DNA of 64,000 bases from JAPPHA01 sp964291635 (GTDB taxonomy: Bacteria > Pseudomonadota > Alphaproteobacteria > Rhodobacterales > Rhodobacteraceae). The notes below the pieces were generated by a model, which worked only from the letters and a program-made list of their open reading frames with translations, had not been told where the DNA came from and ran no database searches. Positions 60,601-64,000 of the stretch are shown one piece after another (the first letter of the stretch is position 1; each line of letters begins with the position of its first letter). The DNA lies in the NCBI GenBank assembly GCA_964291635.2, contig OZ219906.1, positions 143,803 through 207,802 of the forward strand. The letters are read 5' to 3'. The translations under genes were made by a program, and so were the position numbers.

Positions 60601-61240
60601 CCCAATTACCTCGAGGCCCGAAATGCGTTGAAGGTCATTTCTTGGAACATGCAACATAAGCTGGCTCGTTGGTGATTCCTGCTCGATCTGGACGTCGACT
60701 TGGCCCTGCTTCAGGAGGCCTGTGAACCCACTTCGGACGTGGCGAATCGAATCAATGCCAATCCAGCAATCGAGGTCAATCCGGCGCCATGGGAGACCAT
60801 GATCGTGGGCAAAACGAACAGGTGGAGAACGGCTATCGCCACAGCTGTCAAATCGCATTGAGGTCGAATGGATCGATACGAAATCGTTCGACACAGCCAA
60901 GTCCAGGGGACTGGTCGCCAGTTGTTGGTCCGGCACACTTGCCGCCGCATTTGTCACGCCGCCCTCTGGCGAGCCTGTAATCGCTGTCTCGATGTATGCA
61001 CCTTGGGTGCGAACCCATGCCCGGGCAGGGTGAAATTTCATTTTTTCGGACGGGTCAGCCAACCATGTCAGTTCCGACCTGTCCACATTCATCGCGAGGG
61101 AGACCGGGCATCGCGTACTGGCAGCTGGCGACCTGAACAGTAATAGGGGCATCTTGCCGGGAATTGGAGGTGACCTGACAGAGTATTCCGGGACGTTCAG
61201 TAGTTTTTTCCGATGAGGGGATTCCCTTCGGAATCGAGTT

Positions 61241-63100
61241 GTGATTCCAAAGGGCATGGGTGATTCGCAGACAGACGCCAGGACCGACACCGTCATTGAA
61301 GCAAGTGCGGAGATTGCCGCGCTTCGGGAGCAGCTCACCCTGGCCCGCGACCGTCTTGCCGAACGGGACCGGCAATTGGCGGAACAGGACCGACAACAGG
61401 CGGAATTGGACCAGCAACAGGCGGAATTGGACCGGCAACTGGCCGAACAGGACCGGCAGATTGTAAAGCAGGACCAGCAACTGGCCGAACAGGATCGGCA
61501 GATTGCACAGCAGGACCGGCAACTGGCTGAACAGGAGCGACAACTCGCCGAACTTCGGGAGAAGATCACGCTCCTGCTCGACGAGATCCGGGCGCTGAAG
61601 AAGCTTCCGAAACGCCCCCGGATGAAGCCGAGCGGCATGGCGTCGTCGAAGGACGAGGACACGGACAATTCGGCATCGGGCTCTTCCGGCTCCGGCCGGT
61701 CGGGGAAGGCCGGCACGGAGCGCAGGAAAGGTCGCGGCCCGCGGCGCCGGAATCGGCACCTGCACCGTCGTGACGTGACGGTGGGTCTTGGCGATGTGCC
61801 CAAGGGAGCGGTGCACAAGGGTTATCAGGACCACACGGTCCGCGACATCGTGTTCCATGCCGAGGAGGTCACCTACCGCTGCGAGGTCTGGCAGTTCCCC
61901 GACGGCTCCCGGCATGTGGCGCCGCTTCCACCGGGGGTGGCGACGGGACGCGAGCAGTACGGTCCCGGCGTCAAGGCTTTGGTCGTCATGCTGTATTACC
62001 AGTGCCAGTCGACGATCGGGCGGATCGTGTCGATGCTGAACGACGTGGGCCTGGACATCTCCGCGCGTCAGGTGGGGCGGTTCCTGAATGTGGACACCGG
62101 CGGCATCGTCGCGGAGCAACAGGAGGTGCTGAGGGCCGGCATGGAAGCCGCAACCTGGATCAACGTCGACGATACCGGAGCCCGCCACAAGGCCGAGAAC
62201 GGCTACTGTACGGCGGTTGGCAACGATCTCTTCGCCAATTTCCGCTCCACCGGCTCGAAGAGCCGCCTCGATTTCCTCGAACATCTCTGCGCGGGAGAGG
62301 AGGCGTACACCATCAACGACGCCGCACTCGACTACATGCGGACGCGGAAGGTGTCGGGGAAGGTGATCGCGCTTCTCGCCGCCCATGGGCAGCGATGCTT
62401 CAGTGGCAGCGATGAGTGGCAGGCCCATCTGGAGGCACTGGGCATCGCCGGGATGAAGGGCCCGGTGACGGTCGCCACGGAGGGCGCGCTCTGGGGAACG
62501 ATCTGCGCGAGCGGACGCATTGCCGGAACCGTGATCCTGAGCGACGATGCCGGACAGTTCAATGTCGGCGACCTTCACGCCCTGTGCTGGATCCATGCCG
62601 AGCGGAATGTCGGCAAGCTGGACGGAAACACCCCGTACCAGCATGAACGGGTCGATGCGGTGCTCGACAGGATGTGGAAGCTCTACCGCAGCCTTTCCCG
62701 CTACCGGAAACGCCCCACCCCGCTGCGCAAGTTCGTCATGGAGCAACGGTTCGACCAGCTCTTCGGCACTGTCACCGACTACACCAGCCTCGACCGGCTG
62801 CTCGAAAGGTTGAAGGCGAACAAGGACGAGTTACTGCGCGTGCTCGACCATCCGGAGACACCGCTCCACACCAATCAGATCGAGAACGACATCCGGGACT
62901 ATGTCACCCGGCGCAAGATCTCGTTCGGGACCCGAAGCGATGCCGGGCGGGCAGCACGCGATGCCTATACCGGAGCGAAGAAGACCTGCAAGAAGCTTGG
63001 CCTGTCATTCTGGGATTACCTGAGGAACCGTCATGGCGTTGCCGGTGCTCCCGACGTGCCGAGGCTTGCCGACCTCATCATGCAGCGCGCAACAACCTGA
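61241..63100 (+). CDS. IS66-family transposase (TnpC type), with a long heptad coiled coil
   Basis: A 619-residue transposase. After a GTG start (an ATG at 61256 is an alternative), residues 30-120 form a coiled coil built from repeats of about seven residues (LAEQDRQ and variants). Then come DUF6444-type basic residues RKGRGPRRRNRHLHRRD, EYGPGVKA-like REQYGPGVKALVVMLYYQ, ISARQVGRFL, WINVDDTGARH (first D), SDDAGQFNVGDLHALCWIHAERN (second D) and HTNQIENDIRDYVTRRKISFGTRSDAG (the E). No stop interrupts it. It is probably functional and is the best preserved transposase in the window. Confidence 0.87.
   Translation: MIPKGMGDSQTDARTDTVIEASAEIAALREQLTLARDRLAERDRQLAEQDRQQAELDQQQAELDRQLAEQDRQIVKQDQQLAEQDRQIAQQDRQLAEQERQLAELREKITLLLDEIRALKKLPKRPRMKPSGMASSKDEDTDNSASGSSGSGRSGKAGTERRKGRGPRRRNRHLHRRDVTVGLGDVPKGAVHKGYQDHTVRDIVFHAEEVTYRCEVWQFPDGSRHVAPLPPGVATGREQYGPGVKALVVMLYYQCQSTIGRIVSMLNDVGLDISARQVGRFLNVDTGGIVAEQQEVLRAGMEAATWINVDDTGARHKAENGYCTAVGNDLFANFRSTGSKSRLDFLEHLCAGEEAYTINDAALDYMRTRKVSGKVIALLAAHGQRCFSGSDEWQAHLEALGIAGMKGPVTVATEGALWGTICASGRIAGTVILSDDAGQFNVGDLHALCWIHAERNVGKLDGNTPYQHERVDAVLDRMWKLYRSLSRYRKRPTPLRKFVMEQRFDQLFGTVTDYTSLDRLLERLKANKDELLRVLDHPETPLHTNQIENDIRDYVTRRKISFGTRSDAGRAARDAYTGAKKTCKKLGLSFWDYLRNRHGVAGAPDVPRLADLIMQRATT
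61370..61560 (+). repeat. Tandem 21-bp repeats coding for heptads
   Basis: Imperfect copies of a 21-base unit, CGGCAACTGGCCGAACAGGAC and variants, run in line for about 190 bases, giving RQLAEQD, RQQAELD, QQLAEQD, RQIAQQD. The copies keep the reading frame, so copy number could change by slippage without breaking the transposase, changing the length of its coiled coil. Confidence 0.75.
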
Positions 63101-63766
63101 CACTTCACAACCGAACACGCGGGCCAGCAGTATCGTCCGCCCGAGTTGATCACGGCTGCATGGAGTGCCGGTAAAGGCCTGTCAGGACAGATCCAATTCC
63201 CGAAAAGATGCCCCTATTACCCTGAACATCCTGCGCGGCTATGGCGAAGATGGCGACAAGAATTTTGCCGCCCGCAACTAAACCGTGTTCGACCGGATGG
63301 AGACAATAGGATTGCCATGTGTCGGGCGGAATTCCCGAACGGCAGGCTGGCCGATCCCTGGCCGGACGAAAGTTCTCAAGACAGGAAGAATGTCCCGACT
63401 TTCCGTTCCAATCAGGATGTACCAGAGACGGCGAAGCGCCAGCGTGACTATGTCTTCGCCTCGACGGACCTTAGCGACTCGCTGACGGTGCGGGCCCTCA
63501 ACGCAGCTGATGAATGGGGGCCAAGCGCCAATTGTCGGAGCGAATTCGAACTCGCACCGGGTGCCTGACGCGGGTGTGAAACGCAAATGCAGTTGCACTC
63601 TCACAAAGCCGAAGCTGACGATTGGCACACCGAATGTCATACCCGTAGTTCGTTCGGCCAAAGCCCGCTGGACATGCCGAAAGAAGCGATACGTTCCGTG
63701 GTGGCGGTCTTAATGACAATGAGACCTGAGCAACGACTACCGATTGCGCCTGCGCGGCCGGAGAGC

Positions 63767-64000
63767 AGCGCCTGATCGGGCAGGTACCACATGGCCACCA
63801 GATGTCATGACCTTCATTGCCGTGTCGTGCATCGACCGGATCAATGCGCCTTTTGTCCTCGACGAACCGGTCACAGATGGCATCTTCCGCGTCTATGCTG
63901 GACAGTTCTCTATCCCGGCCCTGCCACAAGGGCAGAACGGTCAGACAGGCGATTCTACCGGGCCTGAACACACCCGCTGTTCCTTTCCCTTAAGGCTCGG
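63767..64000 (+). pseudogene. IS630-family transposase, mid-domain remnant
   Basis: A frame shift apart, the sequence reads RLIGQVPHGHQ and MTFIAVSCIDRINAPFVLDE, VTDGIFRVYAGQFSIPALPQG, resembling the block between the first and second catalytic D of IS630 transposases (R.V..VPHG.W.T.TFI.GLR.D...AP.V.DG.ING..F..Y..Q.L.P.L..G). The catalytic NL..HK block is not reached before the window ends. Between 63569 and 63766 no gene is recognised. Confidence 0.5.

Larger units (their letters stand above)
61140..63220 (+). mobile_element. IS66-family element with 8-bp target duplication
   Basis: Left end GTAATAGGGGCATCTT at 61140 and right end AAGATGCCCCTATTAC, ending at 63220, are inverted repeats that extend through CCGGGAATTG / CAATTCCCG to about 26 bases. 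CCTGAACA flanks both sides (61132-61139 and 63221-63228). Ends in GTAA and an 8-bp duplication are IS66 hallmarks. Removing the element and one copy of the repeat restores GDLNILRGYG in the EEP gene. It carries only one long gene, not the three-gene tnpABC set, as in the ISBst12 subgroup. Confidence 0.88.
58800..63568 (+). pseudogene. Endonuclease/exonuclease/phosphatase-family gene, interrupted by two IS elements
   Basis: Three segments on the plus strand join into one EEP-family (DNase I-like) protein. Segment 1 (58800-58815) is a TTG start and LPNYL. Segment 2 (60601-61139) repeats NYLEARNALKVISWNMQHKL (the SWNM metal site), DLALLQEACEP, FDTAKSRGLVASCWSGTLAA, VIAVSMYAPWVRTHARAG and HRVLAAGDLN (metal D.N). 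Segment 3 (63221-63568) continues LNILRGYGEDGDKNF, FDRMETIGLPCVG, NVPTFRSNQDVPET, RQRDYVFASTDL, LNAADEWGPSANCR. In-frame stops (after LARW, after KSH, after RAG and after AARN) show further decay. An ISKra4 element and an IS66 element split it. Confidence 0.78.

Noticed and set aside
61370..61560. Regular short repeats that might suggest a CRISPR array
   Set aside because: The units are contiguous 21-bp tandem repeats without unique spacers and encode protein heptads.
61055..62746. 563-codon minus-strand frame
   Set aside because: Antisense to the IS66 transposase; its periodic serine/cysteine composition is the reverse complement of the heptad repeats.

Overview
The window reads as a chromosome segment of an alphaproteobacterium, probably marine or host-associated. 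The support is indirect: TRAP and ABC solute-binding transporters, a ComDE-type sulfopyruvate decarboxylase, non-phosphorylative sugar-acid genes, GC-rich DNA and tight ATGA gene couplings. The taxonomic call is an inference. The segment is strongly catabolic and unusually full of decaying genes and insertion sequences, as expected for a genome with relaxed selection (a symbiont-like or recently bottlenecked lineage).

Layout. 1-1.1 kb: remnants of IS110- and IS4-type transposases. 1.5-4.0 kb: a coupled trio (2-haloacid dehalogenase, alpha/beta hydrolase, PLP ammonia-lyase). 4.1-6.0 kb: broken TAXI-TRAP and alkylsulfatase-like genes. 6.0-9.2 kb: a UxaA-type dehydratase, SDR and FAH-fold hydrolase operon that fits L-fuconate breakdown. 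9.7-10.8 kb and 19.4-20.5 kb: two decayed copies of an aldo/keto reductase whose intact paralogue lies at 55.3-56.4 kb. 11.2-18.0 kb: an ABC importer with a glycerophosphodiesterase, an inositol-phosphatase-family enzyme and a divergent ROK regulator. 18.0-19.2 kb: an IS630 element.

20.7-31.1 kb holds the most striking locus: a DeoR regulator, a TRAP transporter (QMP), a SEL1 protein, a di-haem peroxidase, then four coupled genes for a YihV-like sulfofructose kinase, a LacD/YihT-like aldolase, a fucose-isomerase-fold ketol-isomerase and a Gfo/Idh/MocA protein. I read this as a sulfoquinovose (SQ) pathway of the sulfo-EMP2 type. The operon continued into a D-2-hydroxyacid dehydrogenase (candidate sulfolactate dehydrogenase) and sulfopyruvate decarboxylase comD-comE. 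That lower branch is now broken: the dehydrogenase is split by about 7.1 kb (SDR, phosphodiesterase, four-gene ABC importer and an IS1634 scrap), comD has a nonsense codon and a frame lesion, and comE is truncated.

39.6-41.3 kb: a ribokinase-family kinase and an L-fuconolactonase-like hydrolase, which together with the intact aldo/keto reductase and the 6-9 kb operon make a nearly complete L-fucose oxidation route. 41.9-51.1 kb: a dipeptide-type ABC importer, MlrC-family metalloprotein, D-threonine-aldolase-like enzyme, RidA and RpiR regulator. 51.1-55.0 kb: integrase and ParA scraps and an IS630 interrupted by an ISAs1 element with a clean 8-bp target duplication. 56.9-58.3 kb: a Gp37/Gp68-family gene with its three-Cys-motif partner, the latter carrying a stop. 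58.8-63.6 kb: one endonuclease/exonuclease/phosphatase-family gene interrupted by both an ISKra4 and an IS66 element, each with readable target duplications. The end of the window is another IS630 scrap. No rRNA, tRNA or CRISPR array was recognised.
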